Below are positions 1 to 8,308 of a stretch of DNA of 64,000 nucleotides, one piece after another (the stretch's first letter is position 1; the number at the start of each line of letters is the position of its first letter). The notes beneath the pieces were generated by a model that was not told where the DNA came from, ran no database searches, and saw only the letters and a program-made list of their open reading frames with translations. This stretch comes from Sphingobacterium mizutaii (lineage in GTDB: Bacteria; Bacteroidota; Bacteroidia; Sphingobacteriales; Sphingobacteriaceae), in assembly GCF_900187125.1 (NCBI RefSeq), contig NZ_LT906468.1, forward strand, positions 558,001 through 622,000. The letters are read 5' to 3'. Made by a program: the position numbers and the translations under genes.

Positions 1-162
1 AAAGGGCAGTAATATTCCCGTAAGACCAAAAGCTAAGATCGTGATCCAAACATGGTCTCCAATTTGTATTCCAATATAAGGGGGGAGTAATAAGTTTCCA
101 GCTCCGAAGAACATGGCAAATAAGGCAAAACCTATCGTGATTATGTCTCTAGTTTTCTTCAA
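1..162 (-). CDS. brnQ: BrnQ-type branched-chain amino acid carrier, N-terminal part
   Basis: This is the first 54 codons of a leftward gene cut by the window edge. The translation begins [10 protein letters not shown] and continues [18 protein letters not shown], the conserved N-terminus and first membrane helix of the LIVCS (BrnQ) family. That family imports leucine, isoleucine and valine through the inner membrane by cation symport. I place the start at TTG 162-160, because an in-frame TGA at 186-184 blocks a longer form and the family normally starts just before KKTRD. It begins 5 nt after the folP stop, so it is probably cotranscribed with folP. The family call is an inference from about 50 residues. 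Confidence 0.75.
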   Translation of the reverse strand, partial: MKKTRDIITIGFALFAMFFGAGNLLLPPYIGIQIGDHVWITILAFGLTGILLPF

Positions 163-167
163 AATGA

Positions 168-1010
168 TTAGGTATAAAAAATTTCAAGTAATTGTTTGGC
201 TTCTTTGACATCATGTACCCGCAATATTTGGGCACCACGTTCTAGAAGCAAGGTGTTTAGTGCGATAGTTCCAGGTAATACTTGGTCAGGGGTAGATTTT
301 ATTTTTTTATAGAGCATAGATTTTCTGGAAATACCACCCAAGAGGGGCAATCCAAAATAATGAAGCTCATTGATGCGCATCAGAAGTTCATAATTCTGTT
401 CAATGGTCTTTGCAAAACCATATCCAGGATCTAGGATGATATCTTTCACTCCTAATGCCCTGAGCTTTGCAATGCTATTGCCCAGACTTACTGCTACATC
501 ATTCACGACATCATCATAATCAGTCATTTGTTGCATCGTTGCAGGTGTACCCCGCATGTGCATCAAAATATAAGGAAATTGAAGCCTAGCCACGGTATTG
601 AACATCTCCTGATCCAAACTACCACCCGAAATATCGTTAATGATATGTACCCCTGCCTTTACACTGGCTTCGGCAACATCAGCACGAAAAGTATCAATGG
701 ATAGAATAGCTTTAGGAAAATGTTTATGTATGGCTTCAATAATTGGTATAGCGCGATCTAATTCTTCTTGATGACTTATTTCTTTTGCTCCAGGTCGGCT
801 TGAGTAAGCGCCGATATCAATGATATCCGCCCCTTCAGCAATTAGTTTCTCCGTATGCTCCAATGCCAGGTCTAAGGATTGATGCTGCCCAGCATCATAA
901 AATGAATCTGGTGTCAGATTGAGAATCCCCATGATCCTTGGGACTTCAAAAGTCATGAGTCGATTGCCAAGGCGAATGCTCTGACAAGGAACGGGCTGAA
1001 AAACTGACAT
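168..1010 (-). CDS. folP: Dihydropteroate synthase
   Basis: A 280-residue DHPS that condenses p-aminobenzoate with hydroxymethyl-dihydropterin diphosphate in cytoplasmic folate synthesis; it is the sulfonamide target. The TIM-barrel signatures are clear: [11 protein letters not shown] near residue 27, [16 protein letters not shown] near 60, SIDTF near 104, NDISGG near 125, DPGYGF near 194 and GISRKS near 224. Length is normal for the family. The gene reads leftward, downstream of a terminator that closes the dapD operon, so it probably has its own promoter. brnQ follows after 5 nt. Confidence 0.97.
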   Translation of the reverse strand: MSVFQPVPCQSIRLGNRLMTFEVPRIMGILNLTPDSFYDAGQHQSLDLALEHTEKLIAEGADIIDIGAYSSRPGAKEISHQEELDRAIPIIEAIHKHFPKAILSIDTFRADVAEASVKAGVHIINDISGGSLDQEMFNTVARLQFPYILMHMRGTPATMQQMTDYDDVVNDVAVSLGNSIAKLRALGVKDIILDPGYGFAKTIEQNYELLMRINELHYFGLPLLGGISRKSMLYKKIKSTPDQVLPGTIALNTLLLERGAQILRVHDVKEAKQLLEIFYT

Positions 1011-1022
1011 TTACGTAAGATT

Positions 1023-1059
1023 AATAAAAAAATAAGGCTGCAAATTCTCATTTGCAGCC
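1023..1059 (-). terminator. Intrinsic terminator of the dapD-tsaC-DUF4920 operon
   Basis: On the minus strand a perfect 10-bp stem (arms 1059-1050 and 1045-1036, GGCTGCAAAT with its complement) closes a 4-nt loop and is followed by a T-rich run. It lies 22 nt after the stop of the DUF4920 gene and before folP. Confidence 0.85.
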
Positions 1060-1080
1060 CCCAAAATAAGTCTTTTGTGT

Positions 1081-1560
1081 CTACTTTACAACTAGAACTC
1101 CATCTGCAACCAAAGAAATATCTTTTCTTGGCTGATTAATTTTAGCAATTTCTTCTTTGCTCTTGCCCATATCCTCAGCATAATGCTTTTGCCACTCTAC
1201 CGTGGTTTCTTTCACTTTTGCCTTACCTTCCAATACCACTGTCTTACCAATGATATCTTGAGGAACGAAATAAGCATAGTCTGTAAAACGTACCATGATT
1301 GGCTCCTTGCCTTCTTCAGTTTTCAAGGTCAAGAAACATCCTTTTTTCGTACATACCTGAACCACCTCGCCCTGAACTTTTCCAGTATAGGATTCTGTTC
1401 CAGCTAGGTTCTTTTCAAGTTGTTTAACAGTGATAGCACCTTTTTTATCTATTTTCTTGCCATAGCTTACTCCAGCTTTTGCCGGTTGGATGGCAGTTTG
1501 TGCATGGCTAAATGCAATGAATGCAACCGCACAGATCAGTAAAGAGATAATCTTTTTCAT
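1081..1560 (-). CDS. DUF4920 domain secreted protein
   Basis: A 159-residue protein with a Sec signal peptide (about residues 1-20, ending SHAQ). The mature part resembles DUF4920: a small beta-rich domain with VQVCTKKGCFLTL near 68-80 and a RFTDYAYFVP segment near 92. The two cysteines of CTKKGC are a visible feature, possibly a disulfide or metal pair in the periplasm. Function is not known. It is the last gene of an operon with tsaC (2-nt gap) and dapD. I infer the family from remembered sequence patterns. Confidence 0.8.
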   Translation of the reverse strand: MKKIISLLICAVAFIAFSHAQTAIQPAKAGVSYGKKIDKKGAITVKQLEKNLAGTESYTGKVQGEVVQVCTKKGCFLTLKTEEGKEPIMVRFTDYAYFVPQDIIGKTVVLEGKAKVKETTVEWQKHYAEDMGKSKEEIAKINQPRKDISLVADGVLVVK

Positions 1561-1562
1561 AT

Positions 1563-2144
1563 TTATTTTCTAATAAATTCAAATTTTCCACTTGGATCCA
1601 ATTTCATGATCGTCGATGCCGTGCCATTTGATGGATCCTGTTGACCAAATTTAACAACATAATCCACTCCATTTACAATCTCATCAGAGACTTCCACGAA
1701 ATTCCTGGCTGAGGCTTCACCACTGATGTTCGCCGATGTAGAAACGATAGGTTTTCTGAACCTTTGTAACAACTGTTCACAAAATGGATGATTCACCACT
1801 CGGATCCCAATACTGCCATCTTCAGCAACCACATTGGCAGCCAAGTTCTTCGCATTAGAATAGATAATGGTCAATGGCTTATCCGTTGCTTCCAATAATT
1901 CATAAGCAACTTCAGGAACCTCGCTTACATAGCTCTGCAGCTGATTGTCATTGCCTAAAAGGATGATCATGCTCTTGCCTTTATCCCTTCCTTTCAATGC
2001 AAATATCTTTTCCACCGCTTCTGGATTTGTGGCATCGCATCCTATTCCCCAAATGGTATCAGTGGGATACAAGATCAATCCACCAGACTTCAGGGTCTCT
2101 AAAGCCTGATTCAAATCCTCTTTATCTATATAGGGTCTTTGCAT
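1563..2144 (-). CDS. tsaC: Threonylcarbamoyl-AMP synthase
   Basis: A 193-residue YrdC/Sua5-family enzyme without the Sua5 C-terminal extension. It makes threonylcarbamoyl-AMP from threonine, bicarbonate and ATP, the first step of t6A formation at position 37 of ANN-decoding tRNAs. Diagnostic motifs are YPTDTIWGIGCDA near residue 26, KGRDKGKSMIILL near 51 and STSANISGE near 136. It lies 7 nt after dapD and 2 nt before the DUF4920 gene, so all three are probably one transcript. Confidence 0.93.
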   Translation of the reverse strand: MQRPYIDKEDLNQALETLKSGGLILYPTDTIWGIGCDATNPEAVEKIFALKGRDKGKSMIILLGNDNQLQSYVSEVPEVAYELLEATDKPLTIIYSNAKNLAANVVAEDGSIGIRVVNHPFCEQLLQRFRKPIVSTSANISGEASARNFVEVSDEIVNGVDYVVKFGQQDPSNGTASTIMKLDPSGKFEFIRK

Positions 2145-2151
2145 CAGCGTG

Positions 2152-2976
2152 TTATACCGCTACATTATGATCACGAAGCGCATCATTTAATGATGTCTTC
2201 TTGTCGGTAGATTCTTTTCTTTGTCCGATGATCAAAGCACAAGGTACTTGATATTCTCCAGCTGGGAATTTCTTGGTATAAGAACCTGGAATAACTACTG
2301 AACGTGCAGGAACAAATCCTTTATATTCTACCGGCTCCGGACCTGAAACATCAATAATCTTGGTCGAGGCAGTCAATACCACGTTGGCACCTAATACCGC
2401 TTCTTCCTCCACACGAACACCTTCAACTACAATAGCTCTTGAACCAACGAATACGTTGTCTTCAATAATTACTGGCGCTGCTTGAACAGGTTCCAAAACA
2501 CCACCGATACCAACACCACCACTTAAGTGAACATTTTTACCGATCTGTGCACAAGAACCTACAGTAGCCCAAGTATCAACCATGGTACCCTCACCAACAT
2601 AAGCACCGATATTGACATAAGAAGGCATCATGATAACACCTTTGGATAAGAAAGCTCCATAACGAGCCGACGCACCAGGCACCACACGAACACCTAACTC
2701 CTTGTAATTCGTCTTCAATTTCATTTTGTCATGGTAGACAAATGGATCATTCTTGATCACCTCCATATTACGGATTGGGAAATAAAGAATTACAGCTTTT
2801 TTAATCCAATCATTAACATACCAAGACTCGCCAACTGGTTCAGCAACACGTAATTCGCCTTTGTCTAAATGTTGGATTACGAATTCAATCGCCTCATAGT
2901 ATTCTTTGTACTCTAATAACTGTCTGTTCTCCCAAGCTTCTTCTATTAATTTTTGAAGGGTTGTATTATCTACCAT
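2152..2976 (-). CDS. dapD: Tetrahydrodipicolinate N-succinyltransferase
   Basis: A 274-residue left-handed beta-helix acyltransferase of the succinylase branch of the lysine/diaminopimelate pathway. It transfers succinyl from succinyl-CoA to tetrahydrodipicolinate in the cytoplasm. Hexapeptide repeats run from about residue 100 to 210, including VDTWATVGSCAQIGKNVHLS and GVGIGGVLEPVQAAP. The length matches the family. It is first in a leftward three-gene operon. A TAATTTTG element at 3057-3050 would serve as its -7 box. Confidence 0.96.
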   Translation of the reverse strand: MVDNTTLQKLIEEAWENRQLLEYKEYYEAIEFVIQHLDKGELRVAEPVGESWYVNDWIKKAVILYFPIRNMEVIKNDPFVYHDKMKLKTNYKELGVRVVPGASARYGAFLSKGVIMMPSYVNIGAYVGEGTMVDTWATVGSCAQIGKNVHLSGGVGIGGVLEPVQAAPVIIEDNVFVGSRAIVVEGVRVEEEAVLGANVVLTASTKIIDVSGPEPVEYKGFVPARSVVIPGSYTKKFPAGEYQVPCALIIGQRKESTDKKTSLNDALRDHNVAV

Positions 2977-3049
2977 AATATTCTTAAAAGTAATTTTAAA
3001 TTATTAACAAATATGGAGATTTTTAATGATATGTAAGTTACAGAAGGGG

Positions 3050-3077
3050 CAAAATTAAGAAGATATGACTATTTTTG
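3050..3077. promoter_or_regulatory. Back-to-back Bacteroidetes promoters, dapD and S4-protein gene
   Basis: Two matches to the Bacteroidetes -7 element TAnnTTTG lie 12 bp apart and diverge: TAATTTTG on the minus strand (3057-3050) toward dapD, and TATTTTTG on the plus strand (3070-3077) toward the gene at 3082. The plus-strand element ends only 4 nt before the ATG, so that transcript would have almost no leader. No convincing -33 TTTG is visible for either. Confidence 0.55.
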
Positions 3078-3081
3078 TAGG

Positions 3082-3492
3082 ATGGCAGAGGCATCAGACA
3101 AATTGCGGATTGATAAATACTTATGGGCAATTCGTATATTCAAAACCAGGAGTTTGGCAACAGAAGCTTGCAAAGCAGGGAAAGTTAAACTCAATGGCCA
3201 GAATGTAAAACCATCAGCAATCGTAAAAGTTGGGGAAACCTATAGCATTCAGAAAGGGATTGAACGCAAGGTCCTTAAAGTGACCGGATTGCTGGAACGG
3301 AGGTCTGACGCCAAAACGGCTGTACAATTCTATGAAGATCACACACCTGTAGAAGAAACCTATGCTTTCAAATCGTCTTTCCATGCTCCTGTCCTGAAAA
3401 GAGATCGTGGAACAGGTCGACCTACTAAAAAGGACCGAAGGGAAATTGATGATTTGAAAAGTGATTGGTGGGAAGAAGATGATGATAAGTAA
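3082..3492 (+). CDS. S4-domain RNA-binding protein (Hsp15-like)
   Basis: A 136-residue basic protein with an N-terminal S4 domain (about residues 8-70: RIDKYLWAIRIFKTRSLA, then CKAGKVKLNG) and a charged tail. Members related to Hsp15 (HslR) bind stalled 50S subunits carrying nascent chains; the Bacteroidetes version is less studied. Its 3' end overlaps the start of the next gene, which suggests translational coupling to the DUF6377 regulator. The ATG is almost directly behind a -7 element. Assignment to Hsp15 rather than another S4 family is an inference. Confidence 0.88.
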   Translation: MAEASDKLRIDKYLWAIRIFKTRSLATEACKAGKVKLNGQNVKPSAIVKVGETYSIQKGIERKVLKVTGLLERRSDAKTAVQFYEDHTPVEETYAFKSSFHAPVLKRDRGTGRPTKKDRREIDDLKSDWWEEDDDK

Positions 3493-5137
3493 ACTTGAAT
3501 TAAAGAAAATTTGCTATTCCTTTATATATTTTTTGGCACTGGTAGCATCCTCTTCCTTTGCCCAAGCTGCTGTGGATATCAGTCCCAAAGACTCGGTTGA
3601 AAGAGAACTCCAAAAAGTCCTAGGCAGGAAGATTGAGTTTGAAAAGGAAAAATTGATGAAGATCTTCGAAATCAAGCAACACCTTAAATTGAGCCAATCC
3701 CCTACAGATCGATACAACTTTCAGGAGAAATTATATAATGAGTTCAAGACCTATCAGATCGATTCGGCTATCTATTATGTCAATGAAAACAAAAAGTTAG
3801 CCCAGCAATTGAATGATAACCTTAAAAAGAATGAGGTCGATATCCAATTGGCGGGTTTATACTCCTCGGCTGGTCGCTTTATCGAATCCAATGAAATCCT
3901 AAAGGGAATTCCAAGACAAAGCTTATCCAGTGAACAGGAAGCTGATTATTACCGCGCTTTTTCCGATTTCTATTCCCATTATGGACAAAGTACCAATCAC
4001 TATAATTATTTCAGCCTAAGTGAAGTCTATCGCGACTCCTTACTCCATGTACTGCCTTCAGATTCTAGAGAACATCGCTTAAGCTCTGCAACTAGGGCAT
4101 TGTTTGGGAATAATTTCGATAAGGCGGAATCAGAATTATTGCAATTATTAAGTGAATACAAAGAACCACATCATGAACGAGCGGTAATCGCTTACCTCTT
4201 GGGTTTACTCTATAAAAACAAAGATGACCAGGAAAAGCAGATCTATTATTTAAGTTTATCAGCCATTACCGATGTAAAAAACACGGTCAAGGACAATGCC
4301 TCCATGCAAAGTCTAGCTCTGGTCTATTTCGAAAGAAATGAAATCGATAAAGCCTATCAATTTATTCAAGAGGCTATGGAAGATGCCCTTTTCTGTAATG
4401 TCAGGTTTAGGACGATAGAAAACTCATCCTTTTATCCGATTATCAACTCGGCATTCCAAGAAAAAGAAGAGGCTAATAAAAACCAACTCAAAAACTTCCT
4501 GTATACCATTTCCCTCATGTCAATCCTGCTTTTGGTCGCCTTAATCATTCTGTTTATGCAGATGAAGCGCCTAAAGAAAACCAGAAAGGACCTGAAAAAT
4601 CTAAATGATGAACTGCAAGGGCTGAATGCCCAATTGTTAAAAGTCAATCAAGATCTTCAGGAATCAAATCATATTAAGGAGGAATACATGGCGCAGTTTT
4701 TTGAGTTATGTTCTGCTTATATTGATAAATTAGATAATACCCGTAAAGGTATCTTAAAGAAAATCTCCAATAAGCAATTTGATGAATTGAGTAAGGAACT
4801 GAAATCCCAAGATTTTATCAAGACCGAACTGGACGATCTGTATCACAATTTCGATGTGATCTTTCTGAACCTTTATCCGACCTTTATCCAAGAGTTCAAC
4901 AAGCTCCTAAAACCTGAAGAACAGTTGACCTTGAAGCATGATGAATTGCTGAATTCTGAACTCCGTATTTTTGCTTTGATCCGTCTCGGAATTTCTGATT
5001 CGACCAAGATTGCTCGCTTCCTTCGCTACTCCTTACGTACCGTTTACAACTACCGAGTGAAGGTCCGTAACAAAGTTTTAGGAACCAAAGAAGACTTCGA
5101 TGAGCAAATTAAGGAGATTGGTAACCTAAAGTATTAG
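3482..5137 (+). CDS. DUF6377 transmembrane transcriptional regulator
   Basis: About 551 residues from ATG 3482 (ATG 3479 and GTG 3461 are alternative starts); I chose the start that puts a Sec signal (ending SSFAQA) at the N-terminus. The order is periplasmic TPR-like helices (about 90-310), one membrane helix (about 340-361, SLMSILLLVALIILFM), a coiled coil (365-400), and a cytoplasmic C-terminal helix-turn-helix region (about 495-540, with LRIFALIRLGISDSTKIARF and SLRTVYNYR). This matches DUF6377 proteins, which often sit beside SusC/SusD loci in Bacteroidetes. It overlaps the upstream S4 gene by 11 bp and precedes SusC by 197 bp, so it is the natural candidate regulator of that locus. Confidence 0.85.
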   Translation: MISKLELKKICYSFIYFLALVASSSFAQAAVDISPKDSVERELQKVLGRKIEFEKEKLMKIFEIKQHLKLSQSPTDRYNFQEKLYNEFKTYQIDSAIYYVNENKKLAQQLNDNLKKNEVDIQLAGLYSSAGRFIESNEILKGIPRQSLSSEQEADYYRAFSDFYSHYGQSTNHYNYFSLSEVYRDSLLHVLPSDSREHRLSSATRALFGNNFDKAESELLQLLSEYKEPHHERAVIAYLLGLLYKNKDDQEKQIYYLSLSAITDVKNTVKDNASMQSLALVYFERNEIDKAYQFIQEAMEDALFCNVRFRTIENSSFYPIINSAFQEKEEANKNQLKNFLYTISLMSILLLVALIILFMQMKRLKKTRKDLKNLNDELQGLNAQLLKVNQDLQESNHIKEEYMAQFFELCSAYIDKLDNTRKGILKKISNKQFDELSKELKSQDFIKTELDDLYHNFDVIFLNLYPTFIQEFNKLLKPEEQLTLKHDELLNSELRIFALIRLGISDSTKIARFLRYSLRTVYNYRVKVRNKVLGTKEDFDEQIKEIGNLKY

Positions 5138-5188
5138 CAAAACCCTTTACTTTTTTTCTTTTTAAAAGCGCCTAATGACCTGTAAAAC

Positions 5189-5253
5189 AATGTTTATTGG
5201 TTTACTTCGGTTACTTTTTTGTTTTGACCTGCCTCAAAAGCTAAATAAACATT
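5189..5253. promoter_or_regulatory. Inverted repeat upstream of the first SusC
   Basis: A perfect 10-bp inverted repeat, AATGTTTATT (5189-5198) and AATAAACATT (5244-5253), with 45 bp between arms, ends 11 bp before the -7 element of the SusC promoter. It could be a regulator site or a leader structure; no binding protein is proven. Confidence 0.35.
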
Positions 5254-5264
5254 AGCACCCTGCT

Positions 5265-5272
5265 TAACTTTG
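5265..5272 (+). promoter_or_regulatory. -7 promoter element of the GH30 utilisation locus
   Basis: TAACTTTG matches the Bacteroidetes TAnnTTTG -7 consensus and would give a leader of roughly 57 nt before the SusC ATG at 5335. A -33 TTTG at the usual distance is not evident, which fits a promoter that needs an activator. Confidence 0.5.
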
Positions 5273-5334
5273 GATTGGGAAGTTTAGGAATACCCTAAAT
5301 TATTATATTAATCTAATAACTGATTATAAGACGT

Positions 5335-8304
5335 ATGAAACTTTTTACTAAAGTTAGTATCGGTCTTTTCCTTTTTATGATATCCGTTTTTTCAAATTTT
5401 GCACTTGCGCAAAATGGAATTCGAGTTTCTGGAAAGGTTATAGACGAAGCCAACAATGAGCCAATTATTGGGGCTACCATCACTGTTATCGGAGGTTCTA
5501 CATCGACCTCTTCAGATAACTCTGGACTATTTACACTCGAGAATGTTCCAGCTAATTCAAAACTTCGAGTTTCTTATCTAGGCTATAAAAGCCAAGAAGT
5601 AATTGCACAAACAGACATGACCATTACCTTGAGCCCGGAAACAAATACGCTCGAAGATGTGGTTGTTATCGGTTATGGTGCAGTTAAAAGAAAAGATGTA
5701 ACTGCCGCTATTTCCTCTGTATCCTTGGAAGACCTGGACGAAAGACCAATTGTCAATGCCAACCAAGCGATTCAAGGTAAAGCAGCGGGTGTAACGGTTT
5801 CTCAACCTTCTGGTGCTCCAGGTGGTGGAACCTCGATCCGTATCCGTGGTACAACTTCTTTCAACGGTAGTAATGACCCTCTTTATGTAGTTGATGGGGT
5901 AACTGTTGACAATATCAACTTCCTTTCGCCAAATGATATCGCCGATATGCAAATCTTAAAAGATGCATCCTCAGCCTCTATCTATGGTTCTAGAGCTGCA
6001 AACGGGGTTATCTTAATTACTACAAAACAAGGTCGTGTAGGTAATCCTAAGATTACTGTAAATGCATTAGCTACTCAAAATAGAGTGACCAACTCGATTA
6101 CCCCATTGAATACCGCTCAATACAAGGAATTGATGGACGAGATCGGAATCGTGAAATTGCCTGATGGATTGACCGACCAAACTGATTGGTTCGATGAAAC
6201 CTTCAGCGATGGATTGACCCAAGATTATCAACTTTCTATATCAGATGGTTCCGATAGAATCAAATACTTCCTTTCGGGAGGCTATGTAAATGACAAAGGG
6301 ATTGTGCATTCTACTTTCTACAAACGTTACAACTTCAGAGGTAACATCGAAAACAAAGTAAGAGATTGGTTAACCGTAAATGCGAACTTCTCTTATGCAG
6401 ACTATAATGGAAATGGAATGGTGGAAGGTACAGGTTCCAATAGAGGGGGGGTAGTCTTGTCTGCAATCAATACACCGACATTTGCTCCAATCATGGATCC
6501 ATTCAATCCGAAACAATTCTACAATAACTTCTATGGTTTGAACGTAACTTCTCCATTGGAGAACTTAGCGACTACTGGAAATAACCGCAACCGTGAAAAC
6601 AGATTAATCGGATCGGGTTCGGCAACCGTACATATCACTCCAGGATTGAACTTCAAAACTTTGTTCGCTTTGGATAGAAGAAATGCTTTCTCTTCTACTT
6701 TCTTAGACCCATTGTCTACCTCTTGGGGTAGAAACCAATTTGGTGAGGCAACGGATTCTAGAAATATGAACACCGTTATTACGTTTGATAATACCTTGAC
6801 CTATAACAAAAGCTTTGATAAACACAATTTCGAAGCCATGGCTGGTACGGCTTGGTTAAGCTCAAACTATACCAACAGTTATATCCTTGGTTCACACTTT
6901 AGAAATGACTTGATCGAAACCCTGAATGTGGCCAATAAAATTTCTTGGACAGGTACTGGATCTTCTGCTTCTGATTGGGCAATGATGTCTTATTTCGGAC
7001 GTATTTCCTATAACTATGACGGAAAATACTTAGTAACTGCCAATTTAAGGTCAGACGGTTCCTCTAAATTACACCCGAGCAAGAGATGGTCGATGTTCCC
7101 ATCGGTATCTGCAGCTTGGCGATTGTCATCTGAGGAATTCCTGAGCGATGTGCCTTGGATGAACGATTTGAAACTGCGTGGAGGTTGGGGACAAACAGGT
7201 AACCAATCTGGTATTGGTGACTATGCTTACCTACAACGCTATAATATTATCCGTTCCCCTTGGTTTGAAGAAGGTAAAACCAATGATTTAGCTTCTGTTA
7301 CACCTGAAAACTTGAGAACAATCGACTTAGGTTGGGAAAGAACAACTCAAACTGGTGTAGGTTTAGATTTTACGGGTTTCAACAATAGATTGACCGTAAA
7401 CTTGGACTACTACTACAAGAATACCACCGATATGTTGATGTGGGTAGATCTTCCAGGTAGTGGTAATATCTCCCAAATCCAAAGAAACGAAGGGGAGATG
7501 ACCAACCGTGGATTCGAAGCCAATATTAATGCTGATATCCTAAAATCGGAAGGCTTAACTTGGTCTTCTGGCTTTAATATCTCTTTCAACAGAAATAAAT
7601 TTACCAAGTTGGTATTGAAACCTGTTTATTTCGATGCTAGAACAACAGATTATGTCAATGAAACCGTAGTAAGAAACGAAGCAGGTAGACCTGTGGGTGG
7701 TTTCTTCGGTTATATCAGTGAAGGCGTAAATCCTGAAACTGGAGATATGATCTATTCCGACATCAATGGTGATGGCAAGGTAACGGTTAACGATAAAACA
7801 TATATCGGCGATCCGAACCCTAACTTCACTTTCGGTTTCACCAATAACCTTGCTTACAAAGGATTCAACTTGAATGTCTTTATCCAAGGTACTCAAGGAA
7901 ATGATATCTACAACGTTTCCAGAATGGAAATGGAAGGTATGTACGACGGTAAAAACCAATCCACTCGTGTTCTTCAACGTTGGAGAGTTCCTGGTCAAGT
8001 GACTGAAGTGCCTCGTGCAGGTTATGACATGAAAAACTCCTCTTATTTCGTGGAAGACGGAAGTTATATCCGCTTGAAAAATATTTCCCTATCCTACAAC
8101 ATCAAAGCTCCAGCTTTGTCAAAAATCGGAATTAACAAACTGGCTCCGTTTATCTCAGCCACCAACTTAATTACCTTGACGAAATACACAGGCTTGGATC
8201 CAGAGGTTAACCAATGGGGAAATTCAGGTAGGGTGCAAGGTTTAGATTGGGGTACTTATCCTCAAACTAGGTCATTCGTGTTTGGATTAAATATGGAGTT
8301 CTAA
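5335..8304 (+). CDS. SusC/RagA-type TonB-dependent outer-membrane transporter
   Basis: A 989-residue TonB-linked porin. A signal peptide (1-25, ending ALA) is followed by a carboxypeptidase-regulatory-like beta-sandwich (about 28-105, VSGKVIDEANNEPIIGAT), a DVVVIGYG segment near 110, the plug domain (about 118-225, with IRIRGTTSFNGSNDPLYVVD and GSRAANGVILITT) and a 22-strand barrel ending in a terminal phenylalanine. With the SusD partner 4 nt downstream it forms the import complex for oligosaccharides. Length is typical. It is first in a four-gene operon with SusD, GH30 and a surface glycan-binding lipoprotein. Confidence 0.97.
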   Translation: MKLFTKVSIGLFLFMISVFSNFALAQNGIRVSGKVIDEANNEPIIGATITVIGGSTSTSSDNSGLFTLENVPANSKLRVSYLGYKSQEVIAQTDMTITLSPETNTLEDVVVIGYGAVKRKDVTAAISSVSLEDLDERPIVNANQAIQGKAAGVTVSQPSGAPGGGTSIRIRGTTSFNGSNDPLYVVDGVTVDNINFLSPNDIADMQILKDASSASIYGSRAANGVILITTKQGRVGNPKITVNALATQNRVTNSITPLNTAQYKELMDEIGIVKLPDGLTDQTDWFDETFSDGLTQDYQLSISDGSDRIKYFLSGGYVNDKGIVHSTFYKRYNFRGNIENKVRDWLTVNANFSYADYNGNGMVEGTGSNRGGVVLSAINTPTFAPIMDPFNPKQFYNNFYGLNVTSPLENLATTGNNRNRENRLIGSGSATVHITPGLNFKTLFALDRRNAFSSTFLDPLSTSWGRNQFGEATDSRNMNTVITFDNTLTYNKSFDKHNFEAMAGTAWLSSNYTNSYILGSHFRNDLIETLNVANKISWTGTGSSASDWAMMSYFGRISYNYDGKYLVTANLRSDGSSKLHPSKRWSMFPSVSAAWRLSSEEFLSDVPWMNDLKLRGGWGQTGNQSGIGDYAYLQRYNIIRSPWFEEGKTNDLASVTPENLRTIDLGWERTTQTGVGLDFTGFNNRLTVNLDYYYKNTTDMLMWVDLPGSGNISQIQRNEGEMTNRGFEANINADILKSEGLTWSSGFNISFNRNKFTKLVLKPVYFDARTTDYVNETVVRNEAGRPVGGFFGYISEGVNPETGDMIYSDINGDGKVTVNDKTYIGDPNPNFTFGFTNNLAYKGFNLNVFIQGTQGNDIYNVSRMEMEGMYDGKNQSTRVLQRWRVPGQVTEVPRAGYDMKNSSYFVEDGSYIRLKNISLSYNIKAPALSKIGINKLAPFISATNLITLTKYTGLDPEVNQWGNSGRVQGLDWGTYPQTRSFVFGLNMEF

Positions 8305-8308
8305 GATT

